64,000 nt of DNA from PALSA-600 sp963842335 (GTDB lineage: Bacteria; Actinomycetota; Thermoleophilia; Gaiellales; Gaiellaceae), in contig CAWJGF010000003.1 in NCBI GenBank assembly GCA_963842335.1, forward strand, positions 254,610 to 318,609. Reading direction: 5' to 3'. Shown here piece after piece: positions 33,128 to 41,968 of the stretch (within the stretch, counting starts at the first letter, position 1; each line of letters opens with the position of its first letter). A program made the position numbers and the translations under genes. Below the pieces are notes generated by a model. The model was given only the letters and a program-made list of their open reading frames with translations, was not told the DNA's origin and made no database searches.

Positions 33128-33946
33128 TCAGCGCGCAAGCAGCGCTACCCCCACGACGACGAGCACGGCGCCCGCGATCCGGCCCGGCCCCACTCGCTCC
33201 TTCAACACCACTGCCGCGAGCGCTGCAGCAATGACGACGCTCGTCTCGCGCACCGCGGCGACAGACGCGGCGGACGCGCGCTGGAGCGCCGCGAGCACGA
33301 GCGCATAGGCCGCGAAGGTCGCGAGCCCCGCTATGACGGTCGACGGACCGACGGCCGCGCGAACCGCGGCACCGCCCTTGAAGCGCACGACGACTCCCGC
33401 GTAGATGATCGCAGGGCCGAGCATCGAGAGCTCGAGGTACGGGATTGGTCTTGCGAACTGCACGCCGTGCTGGTCGACCAGCGTGTAGCCGGCGATACAG
33501 AGTGCGATCATCAGCCCGAAGACGAGCGGGCGCCAGGCGGTGTTCCGCAGCCCGCGTACGAGCAGGACGCCGGCGACGACGAGCAAGACGGCGGCGGCCT
33601 GGCTCCACGACGTGGAGCGTCCGATGGCGACGACGCCGATAACCAGTACCAGCACGGGCGCGCCGCCGCGTGCGACGGGATAGACGACGGAGAGCGGCGC
33701 CCGACGGTAGGCGGCCGCGAGCAACGCGAAGTAGGCGATCTCGAGTAGGCCGCTGGCGACGAGCCAGGGCCAGACACCGCTGTCGACTCGCCAGACGATG
33801 ATCGCGACCGGCGCGAACGCGACCTCGGCGACGATCAACGCAACCGCGGTCGCCGACTCGACGTCCGGAGCCCGCGCGAGCAGCAGGTTCCAGACCGCAT
33901 GGAGCCCGGCGGCTCCGAGCGCGAACGCGAGGGCCGTCGTCGGCAT
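33128..33946 (-). CDS. EamA/DMT-family transporter
   Basis: A 272-residue membrane protein with ten hydrophobic helices in two related halves. The EamA-typical VYPVARGGAPVLV and the C-terminal ALAAVVLKERVGPGRIAGAVLVV are visible. Members export or import amino acids, amines and other metabolites; the substrate is not predictable. A TACCGT hexamer ends six bases before the ATG. Confidence 0.82.
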   Translation of the reverse strand: MPTTALAFALGAAGLHAVWNLLLARAPDVESATAVALIVAEVAFAPVAIIVWRVDSGVWPWLVASGLLEIAYFALLAAAYRRAPLSVVYPVARGGAPVLVLVIGVVAIGRSTSWSQAAAVLLVVAGVLLVRGLRNTAWRPLVFGLMIALCIAGYTLVDQHGVQFARPIPYLELSMLGPAIIYAGVVVRFKGGAAVRAAVGPSTVIAGLATFAAYALVLAALQRASAASVAAVRETSVVIAAALAAVVLKERVGPGRIAGAVLVVVGVALLAR

Positions 33947-33971
33947 GCGCCGACGGTACGCTCACCCGCGG

Positions 33972-34604
33972 ATGACCGCCACCGCAATCGCGTTCGACTT
34001 CAACGGCACGCTCTCGAACGACGAGCCTGTGCTGCTGGCGGTCTATCAGGAGCTCTTCGCCGAGCACGGGCGCCCGCTGTCCGAGGCGGAGTACTACGAG
34101 CACCTCGCCGGCCACACGGACGAGGAGATGTTCTCGCGCTGGCTCGGACACGCTGATCCCGCGCTGATCGCCGACCGGGTCGACCGCTACATCGCTCGCG
34201 TCTCCGACGGCTCGACGGTTGACGAGGAGACGCGTGCTGCGGTCCGGTTCGCCGCAGCGCGCGTTCCGGTGGCGATCGTCTCGGCGGCGATTCGCAGCGA
34301 GATCGACGCGGTCGTCGCTGCGGCCGGGATCCTCGATTCGATCACGCTGATCGTCGCGCAGGACGACGTTCAGCAGGGCAAGCCTCACCCCGAGTGCTAT
34401 CTCACGGCTGCGCGCCTGCTCGGCGTCGAGGTCGCAGACGTGCTCGTCTTCGAGGACACCGACGTGGGCTTGGCCGCGGCAATGGCCGCGGGGGCCCGCG
34501 TCGTCGGGCTGACGCGGACGGTCGGCGCCGAGCGCCTGGCAGCGGCGGACGAGCTGGTCGAGCGCATCGACGTGCCGCTGCTGGAGCGTCTCCTGTGCTC
34601 GTGA
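33972..34604 (+). CDS. HAD-superfamily hydrolase (beta-phosphoglucomutase/phosphatase-like)
   Basis: A 210-residue HAD hydrolase. Motif I is FDFNGTLSND, with Asn instead of the second Asp seen in most phosphatases (DxDGT); motif II Ser is in AIVSAAI; motif III/IV are GKPHPECYL and VFEDTDVGLAAAMAAG. The nucleophile Asp is present, so activity is likely, but the Asn for general-acid Asp is unusual and would favour phosphonatase- or dehalogenase-like chemistry, or weak activity. It overlaps the phosphodiesterase gene. Confidence 0.8.
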   Translation: MTATAIAFDFNGTLSNDEPVLLAVYQELFAEHGRPLSEAEYYEHLAGHTDEEMFSRWLGHADPALIADRVDRYIARVSDGSTVDEETRAAVRFAAARVPVAIVSAAIRSEIDAVVAAAGILDSITLIVAQDDVQQGKPHPECYLTAARLLGVEVADVLVFEDTDVGLAAAMAAGARVVGLTRTVGAERLAAADELVERIDVPLLERLLCS

Positions 34605-35197
34605 TCGCTCACCGCGGCGCCTCGTTCGAGCGTCCGGAGAACACCCTCCCTGCCTTCGAGCGAGCGATCGAGCTGGGCGCCGACTACGTCGAGTTCGACG
34701 TGCATGCCGACCGCAACGACAACCTCGTCGTGACGCACGATCCACCGCGCAGCGGCACGTACCCACGGCTCGAGGAGGTGCTCGACCTCTGCCGTGACCG
34801 GATCGGCGTCATGGTGGAGCTGAAACGGCCGAGCCGGTATCGCGGCATCGTCCCGCGCGCGCTCGCGCTGATGCGCGACGACGATGTGCTCGTGTGCTTT
34901 CAGCGGCGGGCGCTCGAAGAGGCGCGCGCGCTGCGACCCGCAATCCGCACGATCCAGCACGTCGGCTTCGGCGTCTCGATTCGCCGCGCGGCGGGCGCAT
35001 GGGCGGCCGGGTTCCAGAACGAGCGCGTGACCTCGCGCGGGCTCGAGGCGGCGCGCCGGCTCGGCCTCGAGACGACCGTGTACACCGTGAACGACGAGGC
35101 GCGGCTCGGCGAGCTCGAGCGACTCGGCGTCTCAGGGGTCTTTACGGATTGTCCGGATCGAGCACTGGCAGTGCTGGCCCGTCATCCGGCAGGCTGA
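34595..35197 (+). CDS. glycerophosphodiester phosphodiesterase
   Basis: A 200-residue GDPD-family TIM barrel. It shows VIAHRGASFERPENTLPAF, the Glu/Asp metal ligands in YVEFDVHADRND, VTHDPP, and GVMVELKRP. It would split glycerophosphodiesters such as glycerophosphocholine into sn-glycerol 3-phosphate and the alcohol. GTG at 34595 or 34601 (the latter overlapping the HAD stop as GTGA) are both possible starts. Its last 56 bases overlap the end of the converging ABC ATPase gene. No signal peptide is seen, so it acts on imported substrate. Confidence 0.85.
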   Translation: MLVIAHRGASFERPENTLPAFERAIELGADYVEFDVHADRNDNLVVTHDPPRSGTYPRLEEVLDLCRDRIGVMVELKRPSRYRGIVPRALALMRDDDVLVCFQRRALEEARALRPAIRTIQHVGFGVSIRRAAGAWAAGFQNERVTSRGLEAARRLGLETTVYTVNDEARLGELERLGVSGVFTDCPDRALAVLARHPAG

Positions 35198-36269
35198 GCA
35201 GCTTCGCCCCCTCGGCCGGCACGCGAGCGATGACGCGCGCCCCCACGGGGAGCGCCGCAGCACGCGCGGTCGACATGTCGGCGATCAGGCCTGACCCGGC
35301 GGTGTTCACCTTCAACCGCGTCACCGGGCCGAGGAAGGTCTGCGTCAGCACCTCGCCGACAAGGACGTTGCCACCGGCCGATGTTCCGTCGGGCGTCGTG
35401 CCGTTCGTCGACGCCTCGACCTCGAGCGACTCCGGACGGATCAGCACGAGCACGCGCTCGCCGTCCCGCCGGCCCCGGGCCGCGTCGAGCCTGAGGCGAG
35501 TGCCGGCATGGTCGATCTCGCCCGACGTGCCGTCGACGACGGTCGACTCGAGACGGTTCATCGTGCCGATGAACTCGGCCACGAACGGGGTCGCGGGCGC
35601 TGTGTACATCTCGGATGGGGTTCCCATCTGCTCGATCACCCCGCCGTACATCACCGCGACGTGGTCAGAGACTGCAAGTGCCTCTTCCTGGTCGTGCGTG
35701 ACGTAGAGCGTCGTGATCCCGAGGTCGAGCTGGATGCGGCGGATCTCCTCACGGAGCTGCACCCGGACCTTCGCGTCGAGTGCGGAGAGCGGCTCGTCGA
35801 GCAGGAGCACGCGCGGCTCGATCGCGAGCGCACGTGCCAGCGCGACTCGCTGCTGCATGCCACCGGAGAGCTGATGCGGGTACCGATCGACGGCATGGCT
35901 GAGCCCGACGAGCTCGAGCAGCTCGTCGACGCGCCCCGCCCGGTCGCCCTTGCTCTTGCCGCGGATCTTCAAGCCGAACTCGACGTTCTGACGTGCGGTC
36001 ATGTTCGGGAACAGCGAGTAAGCCTGGAACACCATTCCCATGTCGCGCTTGTTGGGCGCGACGTTCGTCACGTCCTTGCCGTCGACGATGATGCGGCCGT
36101 CATTCGGACGGTCGAAGCCGGCGACGAGCCGCAGCGCAGTGGTCTTGCCGCATCCGGACGGGCCGAGCAGCGAGAGGAACTCGCCCTCGCCGAGCGCGAT
36201 GTTGATGCCGTTGAGCGCCTTCACGGTTCCGAAGTCACGGTGCAGGTTCTGCAGTTCGAGGAATGCCAT
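35142..36269 (-). CDS. PotA/FbpC-type ABC transporter ATP-binding protein
   Basis: A 375-residue ATPase of the polyamine/iron/phosphonate-type importer class. Walker A (GPSGCGKTT) is near residue 38, the signature is LSGGMQQRVALARA, Walker B VLLLDEPLSALD. The C-terminal TOBE regulatory domain begins near residue 270. It is the last gene of a minus-strand string (binding protein, two permeases, ATPase). The substrate is not known; the neighbouring glycerophosphodiesterase and GlpD-like genes would fit a glycerophosphodiester. Confidence 0.88.
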   Translation of the reverse strand: MAFLELQNLHRDFGTVKALNGINIALGEGEFLSLLGPSGCGKTTALRLVAGFDRPNDGRIIVDGKDVTNVAPNKRDMGMVFQAYSLFPNMTARQNVEFGLKIRGKSKGDRAGRVDELLELVGLSHAVDRYPHQLSGGMQQRVALARALAIEPRVLLLDEPLSALDAKVRVQLREEIRRIQLDLGITTLYVTHDQEEALAVSDHVAVMYGGVIEQMGTPSEMYTAPATPFVAEFIGTMNRLESTVVDGTSGEIDHAGTRLRLDAARGRRDGERVLVLIRPESLEVEASTNGTTPDGTSAGGNVLVGEVLTQTFLGPVTRLKVNTAGSGLIADMSTARAAALPVGARVIARVPAEGAKLLSLPDDGPALPVLDPDNP

Positions 36270-36273
36270 CTCG

Positions 36274-37077
36274 CTATCGCCCTCCAGCCATCAGGAAGCC
36301 ACGTCCGCTCCGTTTACGTCCGACGAGGAGCAGCGAGAGCATTGCCGCCCAGGTGATGCCGAAGCTCATCAGCGTGACCGCGCCGGCTGGGAAGCCCTGC
36401 GACTCGTTCACGTACTGGATGAAGATCGGGAAGGTGTGAAATGCAGCCAGGTTCGCGATCGTGAACTCGCCCATCACGATCGCGAGCGTCAGGAACGACC
36501 CCGCGAGCGCTGCCGAGCGGATGTTCGGAAGGATCACCTTGAAGAGCGTCGTCCCCCAGTGCGCGCCGAGGCTCTGAGAAGCTTCCGTCAACGTGTGCAC
36601 GTCGATCGAGCGGAAGCCGGCGTCGAGCGAGAAGAACATGTACGGGAACGCGAGGATCACGTACGCGGCGGCGAGGAAGCCCCACGGCTGGGCATAGAAC
36701 CAGCTGGGAGTCCCCTTGTAGACCTGCAGCAGGCCGACGACCATCACGATCGGCGGGATCACGAACGGGATCAGCGCGAGGAACGCCATCACCGGCCGCA
36801 GCTTCGGCACTCTCAGATGCACCCAGTAGATCGTGGGCACGAAGATGATCAGGCTGATCACGATCGTCTCGAGCGCGAGCAGCGCGGAGATCTTCAGCGT
36901 GTGCCAGAAGTCGCCGTTGTGAATCACCCAGCTGTAGTTCGCCAGCGTGCAGCATTTGCCGGTCTGGTTCGACTTGAGGCTGATCAGCAGCGTCGAGAAC
37001 AGCGGGATGATGAAGTACGCGGCCGCGATCAGCAGCCAGACGTACGCCGACGGCGCCATGCGCGGCCGCTTGATCAC
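36274..37077 (-). CDS. PotC-type ABC transporter permease
   Basis: A 267-residue permease with six hydrophobic helices and the coupling loop EASQSLGAHWGTTLFKVILP near residue 185. GTG at 37077 overlaps the stop of the preceding permease gene as GTGA. It forms the second membrane half of the importer. Confidence 0.87.
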   Translation of the reverse strand: MIKRPRMAPSAYVWLLIAAAYFIIPLFSTLLISLKSNQTGKCCTLANYSWVIHNGDFWHTLKISALLALETIVISLIIFVPTIYWVHLRVPKLRPVMAFLALIPFVIPPIVMVVGLLQVYKGTPSWFYAQPWGFLAAAYVILAFPYMFFSLDAGFRSIDVHTLTEASQSLGAHWGTTLFKVILPNIRSAALAGSFLTLAIVMGEFTIANLAAFHTFPIFIQYVNESQGFPAGAVTLMSFGITWAAMLSLLLVGRKRSGRGFLMAGGR

Positions 37078-37973
37078 TTCGCCCACCTCGCGGCGCGCCG
37101 CTGCAGAGGGATGTAGAGCAGCATCATCACCGCCAGGACGAAGAACATCCCGAAGGCCATCGCTTGCGCAAGATGTGGGTTGCTGAGCACGTTGCCGCTG
37201 TAGTACGCGCCGATCAGGATCGGGACGATGTTCACCGAGCCGGAGGTAAGGCTGTAAGCAGTCGCGTACGCGGCGAAGGCGTTGCCGAAGAGGAGGATGA
37301 CTGCACCGAGAATCGAGGGCATCAGCACGGGCAGGCCGACGTAGCGCCAGAACTGCCACTGCTTCGCGCCGAGGTTCGAGGCGGCCTCACGCCACTCCTT
37401 CCGCAGCCCGTCGATCGCAGGGGCGATGACGAGGATCATCAACGGCAGCTGGAAGTACAGATAGGCGAGCTCGACACCGGTCTTCGAGAAGAGGCTGAAA
37501 CCATGAGCCGTCAGGTCGTAGTTGAAGTGCTTGCGCAAGAAGACCGTGACGATCCCGAGCGGCCCGATCGTCGCGATGAACGCGAAGGCCAGCGGAATGC
37601 CGCCGAAGTTCGCGGCCACACCCGAGAACGTGGTCAGCGTGGAGCGGATCCAGCGCGGCGATCCTTCGCGCAGTGCCGCGTAGGCGACGAAGAGCCCTAC
37701 GAGCCCGCCGAGGAGGGCAGTGGTCAGGCTGATCTCGATGCTCGTCTTGAACGCATCGATGTACGGGTGATGGAAGAGCAGCCGGATGTTGTCGAGCGTC
37801 CAGCTGCCCGCATTGGTCTTGAACGCGCCGATGAGGATCGCGCCCGCCGGGAGGAACAGGAAGGCGATCGTGTACGCGAAGAACGGGAGCGTCCCGATCC
37901 ACGCAAACGAGGGACGCCTCCGGCCGGACTTGATGTCCGGCCGGAGGGCCTCGGATGCAGCCTCAGCTGCGAT
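37074..37973 (-). CDS. PotB-type ABC transporter permease, start codon unclear
   Basis: About 299 residues with six hydrophobic helices. The first is near FAYTIAFLFLPAGAILIG, and the coupling loop is EAASNLGAKQWQFWRYVGLP. The frame is open from just after the binding-protein stop TAA (37982-37980) but contains no ATG, GTG or TTG until 37619, which is after two helices and so too late. ATC at 37973 would give IAAEAASEALRPDIK as the N-terminus and a normal length. Either a rare ATC start is used or a base is wrong here. Confidence 0.78.
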   Translation of the reverse strand: MAAEAASEALRPDIKSGRRRPSFAWIGTLPFFAYTIAFLFLPAGAILIGAFKTNAGSWTLDNIRLLFHHPYIDAFKTSIEISLTTALLGGLVGLFVAYAALREGSPRWIRSTLTTFSGVAANFGGIPLAFAFIATIGPLGIVTVFLRKHFNYDLTAHGFSLFSKTGVELAYLYFQLPLMILVIAPAIDGLRKEWREAASNLGAKQWQFWRYVGLPVLMPSILGAVILLFGNAFAAYATAYSLTSGSVNIVPILIGAYYSGNVLSNPHLAQAMAFGMFFVLAVMMLLYIPLQRRAARWAK

Positions 37974-37979
37974 TGCTGC

Positions 37980-39167
37980 TTACCCGACCTTCGCCGGCCA
38001 TTCAGCTGCGATCTTTGCCGCTGCCTTCGACAGCTGGCTCAGGTTCGCGAACTTCACCTTCGCGTAGAGCGCCGGCGAGGGAAGTGCCGACAGCAGTGAC
38101 TTCGGAAGCACCTTGCGCGTTGCCAGGTCGTTGAACCGGGCCGGATGCGCAAAGCCCTTCAGGTACAGGATCTGCCCCTGGTCGGAGTAGATGAACTCCT
38201 CCCACAGCCGGGCCGCCCACGGATGCGGAGCCGTCGCGTTCACGGCCTGCGCGTAGTAGCCGCCGTAGACGCCGTCGCTCGGGATCGTGACGCCCCAGTT
38301 CGCCGCCGGGAACTCCTTGATGTAGGCGAGGTTGTTGTAGTCCCAGTCGATCGAGATCGGGGTCTGGCCCGACGCAACCGTCTGGGGAGTCGTCTGGACG
38401 GGAATGAAGTTCCCGCTCTTCTTCAACGCTGAGAAGAAGTCGATGCCGGGACCGACGTCCGACAGCGTGCCGCCCGCACCGAGCGTCGCGGCAAGCACAC
38501 CCGCAATCGCCGAGTTCGAGCTGAGCGGGCTGCCGTTCATCGCGACTTTGCCGCGGTAGTCCGACTTCAACAGGTCCTTCCACGTCTTCGGGGGGTTGGA
38601 GACGAGGCTCTTGTTGTAGCCGATCGAGATCGCGCCCCAGTAGTCACCCATCCAGAAGCCGCGGGTGTCCTTGAGCGAGCGCGGGATCGTCTTGTAGTTG
38701 GTGTTGAAGTACTTCGCATACAGGCCCTCGTTGGCGCCTGCGATCGCGAACGACACACCGACATCGACCGCATCCGGAGCACGAGAGTCACCCTTGAGCG
38801 AGCGAATCGCCTGGTTCTCCTGAGCGGAGCTGCCGTCGGGGTTGTCGTTCGTGATCTTGATGCCGTACTTCTTCTGGAAGGTCGAGATCAGCTCGCCGTA
38901 GTTCGCCCAGTCGGGCGGCAGGGCGATCGTGTTGAGATGACCTTCCTTCTTGGCGTTCTTGACGAGTTGAGCGAGCCCCGCAGCAGTCTCCTTCGTCGGA
39001 GGGGCGGCGAAGCGTGCGCGCGTCGCGCCGAGTGCGGTGCTCGCGGAGCCGAGAGCCGTCAGGCCCACGGCCGCGGCGGCACTGCGACGCAGCATCGACG
39101 AGCGACTCATTCCTTCTTCTTCGAGTTTGGCCCAGAACTCGATTTCTTGGGCCTCGTAGTCCTCCAT
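37980..39167 (-). CDS. ABC transporter substrate-binding protein, Tat-type signal
   Basis: A 395-residue extracellular binding protein (family-1-like, polyamine/iron/phosphonate type). The N-terminus carries an acidic leader and then a twin-arginine-like signal, SMLRRSAAAAVGLTALG. The mature part shows YGIKITNDNPDGSSAQENQA and SIDWDYNNLAYIKEFP, typical of PotD/AfuA-type proteins. GGGAGG precedes the ATG. It heads the four-gene importer. The ligand is not predictable from sequence. Confidence 0.85.
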   Translation of the reverse strand: MEDYEAQEIEFWAKLEEEGMSRSSMLRRSAAAAVGLTALGSASTALGATRARFAAPPTKETAAGLAQLVKNAKKEGHLNTIALPPDWANYGELISTFQKKYGIKITNDNPDGSSAQENQAIRSLKGDSRAPDAVDVGVSFAIAGANEGLYAKYFNTNYKTIPRSLKDTRGFWMGDYWGAISIGYNKSLVSNPPKTWKDLLKSDYRGKVAMNGSPLSSNSAIAGVLAATLGAGGTLSDVGPGIDFFSALKKSGNFIPVQTTPQTVASGQTPISIDWDYNNLAYIKEFPAANWGVTIPSDGVYGGYYAQAVNATAPHPWAARLWEEFIYSDQGQILYLKGFAHPARFNDLATRKVLPKSLLSALPSPALYAKVKFANLSQLSKAAAKIAAEWPAKVG

Positions 39168-39300
39168 GCAGTTCGCCTCCCGTTTGGTGGTGGTCCTAGA
39201 AGATCACGCCGGAGGGGTGCATTTCAATAGGAACGCACCCGAGTTTCACGATATGGAAATGTGACGTTCACTTCCGGAGTCTGTTAGTAGGCTCGCGCAG

Positions 39301-40218
39301 ATGAGCCCCTTCGAGGCACCCGGGCTGTGGCTGCGCTGCGCGCTCCATGCGCACACGACGAACTCGGACGGCGAGCTGGCGCCGGACCTGCTCGTGCGCC
39401 ACTACGAGTGGGCGGGCTACGACGTGCTCGCGATCACCGACCACTGGGTGCGAACCGTGTCGCCGTCGACCGAGCGCCTGCTGGTGATCCCCTCGACCGA
39501 GCTGAACGCCCATGCACCCGACCGACAGAATGATGCCCACGTCCTCGGCCTGGGGGTCGACGCCGACCCGGTGATTCCGGAGCTCGACTTCGCACCGCTC
39601 CAGGAGGTTGTGACGTGGATCGCCGAGCACGGCGGAGTGCCTTATCTCGCGCACACCTACTGGAGCGGCCTGCGCACGGAGCAGTGGGAGGAATGCGAGG
39701 GGCTCTTCGGCATCGAGGTGTGGAACACGGGGTGTGAGCTCGAGCTGGGACGCGGCGATTCGGCGTTGCACTGGGACGAGGCGCTCGAGCGCGGGCGCGA
39801 CTTCTACGCGCTCGCCACCGACGACTCACATCACCCCGGCTACGACAGCGGCTACGCCTGGACGTGGGTTCGCGCCGCGGAGAAGTCGCAGAGCGCGGTG
39901 CTCGACGCCCTGCGCTCGGGTTCGTTCTACGGCTCGACCGGCCCGCTCATCGAGGCAGTGGAGCTGAGCGAGGGCGACGTGACGGTACGCTGCAGCCCCG
40001 CGGCGAGCGTGACGCTCTACACCGGCCGGGCCCGTGGCGCGCGCGTGAACGCCGGCCGCCTCGGGTATCCGAACAACGGCGAGATCCTCGAGCGTGACCC
40101 AGCCGGGCTGATCACTGCCGTCCGGCTCGAGCGGCCCTTCCGACAGCCGTATGGCCGGATCGAGGTTGCCGCCCCCGACGGCACGAAAGCCTGGACGAAC
40201 GCACTGTGGATCGGGTGA
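39301..40218 (+). CDS. PHP-domain metal-dependent hydrolase
   Basis: A 305-residue PHP-superfamily protein. Metal ligands are visible in LHAHTTNSDG (residues 15-24), LAITDHW, the Glu in IPSTELNAH, YLAHTYW and ATDDSHHPG. Family members hydrolyse phosphoesters such as cyclic or nucleoside phosphates. A TAGGCT hexamer ends seven bases before the ATG. Its stop overlaps the GlpD-like start (GTGA), so the two are coupled and may act on related substrates. Confidence 0.82.
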   Translation: MSPFEAPGLWLRCALHAHTTNSDGELAPDLLVRHYEWAGYDVLAITDHWVRTVSPSTERLLVIPSTELNAHAPDRQNDAHVLGLGVDADPVIPELDFAPLQEVVTWIAEHGGVPYLAHTYWSGLRTEQWEECEGLFGIEVWNTGCELELGRGDSALHWDEALERGRDFYALATDDSHHPGYDSGYAWTWVRAAEKSQSAVLDALRSGSFYGSTGPLIEAVELSEGDVTVRCSPAASVTLYTGRARGARVNAGRLGYPNNGEILERDPAGLITAVRLERPFRQPYGRIEVAAPDGTKAWTNALWIG

Positions 40219-41648
40219 CCGTGGATCGGGCGAACGCGGTCGAGCAACTCGGCGCCCGCCGGTTCGATCTGCTCGTCATCGGCGGCGGAATCATCGGCGC
40301 GGGAATCGCCGAGGCGGCGAGCGCGCACGGGCTCGATGTCGCACTCGTCGACCGGGGCGACTTTGCCTGCGCGACCTCGAGCGCCTCGTCGAAGCTGATT
40401 CACGGCGGTCTGCGCTACCTCCAGATGGGCGACATTCGGCTCGTGCGCGAGGCGCACGAGGAGCGGCGGGCACTGATGAACGTGGTCGCGCCCCACCTCG
40501 TCCACCGGCTGCCGTTCGTGTTCCCGCTCTACGCCGACGGGCCTCATCGGCCCTGGTTCGTCCGCACCGGCGTGCTGCTCTATTCGGGTCTCGCGCGCGC
40601 AAAGCTGAACGGCCGCGTCAGCGAGGCGCGCGCGCTGCAGCTCGTGCCTCAGCTCCGGACGCAGGGGCTGCACTCCTCGGCGCTCTACGCCGACGCGTGG
40701 ACGAACGACGGGCGACTGACGCTCGCAAACGTCCGTGCGGCTGCCGACCGCGGCGCGGTGGTACTCAACTACGCAGAGGTCGTCTCGCTTGACAGCGAAG
40801 GCGCCGGGGTGAACGTCGACGGCGCGACCGTTCGGGTGCAGGCGGGCTCGATCGTCAACGCGACGGGGCCGTGGCTCGACCAGATCCGCCGGCTCGAGGA
40901 CCCGTCGGCGAGCCCGTCGATCCGGCTCTCCAAGGGCGTGCACCTGATCGTCGACGGCGGCGAGGGCTGGAGCGCGGCGATCACGATCCCGCACGACAAG
41001 GTGCGAGTGAGCTTTGCCATTCCCTGGGAAGGCAAGCTGCTGCTCGGGACGACCGACACGCTGCACGAGGGCGAGCCCGAGGCGGCGCGAGTGACCGACG
41101 ACGACATCCGCACCGTCCTCGCAGAGGCGGCGGTGGGGGTCGACGGGCTCGGCGAGGTGCGTGCCTCGTTCTGCGGCCTGCGCGTGCTGCCGGGGGGGCC
41201 GGGCTCGACCGCGAACGCACGACGCGAGACCGTCTATACGAAGGGCAGGGCCGGGATGCTGAGCGTCGCAGGCGGCAAGCTGACGACCTACCGTCGCATC
41301 GCGCTCGATGCGCTCGAGCAGCTCGGCGTGCGCAACCTCGACCGCAAACCACGGCCCTTGCCCGGGGCGACCGGCCTCGAGCTGGTCAGGTGGCCGGTCG
41401 AGCTCGACGAGGCGACGCGGAGCCACCTCCTCCATCTCTACGGGTCGCTCGCGCCCGAGGTGCTCGCGCCCGCGGTCGACGACCGGTCACTGCTCGACCC
41501 GATCGTCGAGGGACGTCCCGACCTCCGGGCACAAGATCTCTACGCACGCGAGCACGAGTGGGCGCAGACGGACGAGGACGTCCTCCGCCGGCGTACGACC
41601 GCCTGGCTCGCGGGAGCGCCAGCGCTCCCCGCCGGCTCGCTCACCTGA
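40215..41648 (+). CDS. glpD: glycerol-3-phosphate dehydrogenase (GlpD-like flavoprotein)
   Basis: A 477-residue FAD enzyme. It has LLVIGGGIIGAGIAEAAS at residues 18-35, the GlpD signature SSKLIHGGLRYLQ, WEGKLLLGTTDT, and a C-terminal domain with the arginine-rich QTDEDVLRRRTTAW. It oxidises glycerol 3-phosphate to dihydroxyacetone phosphate, linked to quinone. It is shorter than the 500-560 residues of E. coli GlpD but complete. A longer GTG start at 40206 exists; 40215 gives the GTGA overlap. Confidence 0.88.
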   Translation: MTVDRANAVEQLGARRFDLLVIGGGIIGAGIAEAASAHGLDVALVDRGDFACATSSASSKLIHGGLRYLQMGDIRLVREAHEERRALMNVVAPHLVHRLPFVFPLYADGPHRPWFVRTGVLLYSGLARAKLNGRVSEARALQLVPQLRTQGLHSSALYADAWTNDGRLTLANVRAAADRGAVVLNYAEVVSLDSEGAGVNVDGATVRVQAGSIVNATGPWLDQIRRLEDPSASPSIRLSKGVHLIVDGGEGWSAAITIPHDKVRVSFAIPWEGKLLLGTTDTLHEGEPEAARVTDDDIRTVLAEAAVGVDGLGEVRASFCGLRVLPGGPGSTANARRETVYTKGRAGMLSVAGGKLTTYRRIALDALEQLGVRNLDRKPRPLPGATGLELVRWPVELDEATRSHLLHLYGSLAPEVLAPAVDDRSLLDPIVEGRPDLRAQDLYAREHEWAQTDEDVLRRRTTAWLAGAPALPAGSLT

Positions 41649-41680
41649 GCCCCACCGCTGATGGCGGGCCGGCACTGCTG

Positions 41681-41909
41681 ACGGCAGCCGTTGCCACGAA
41701 ACCGTGAAAGAAGTGCAACAAAAGTGGCGACGCTCCCGGCGGATCGAGACGGTCCCGTGCACCATGGGACGGAGAATCCGCTTCGGACCAACGTCCCCGG
41801 CGGCTCTCAGCCCCTGCCCGCACCACCCTCGCCGGCCCCACCTGCAACGACCCGGTAACGGCAGCCGTCGTGTTGAAACCGTGACGGAGGTGTGACCGAA
41901 TCGACGCTT
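41681..41909. repeat. imperfect direct repeat in the 320-base gap before the formate dehydrogenase genes
   Basis: The gap 41649-41968 holds no gene I can support. It contains two related copies of about 50 bases. Both begin ACGGCAGCCGT (41681 and 41858), share GAAACCGTGA, and end with CGACGCT. The copies are about 177 bases apart. The gap also holds the fdhA promoter at its 3' end. Confidence 0.5.
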
Positions 41910-41956
41910 CGGGGCCATTCGGACGGCACGTTTCCGGACCGTTCCGACGCCGCGTC

Positions 41957-41962
41957 TATATT
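41957..41962 (+). promoter_or_regulatory. -10 element of a leaderless fdhA promoter
   Basis: TATATT ends six bases before the ATG at 41969, so transcription would begin at or next to the start codon. No Shine-Dalgarno sequence is present. No convincing -35 is seen. Confidence 0.55.
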
Positions 41963-41968
41963 CGGTTC

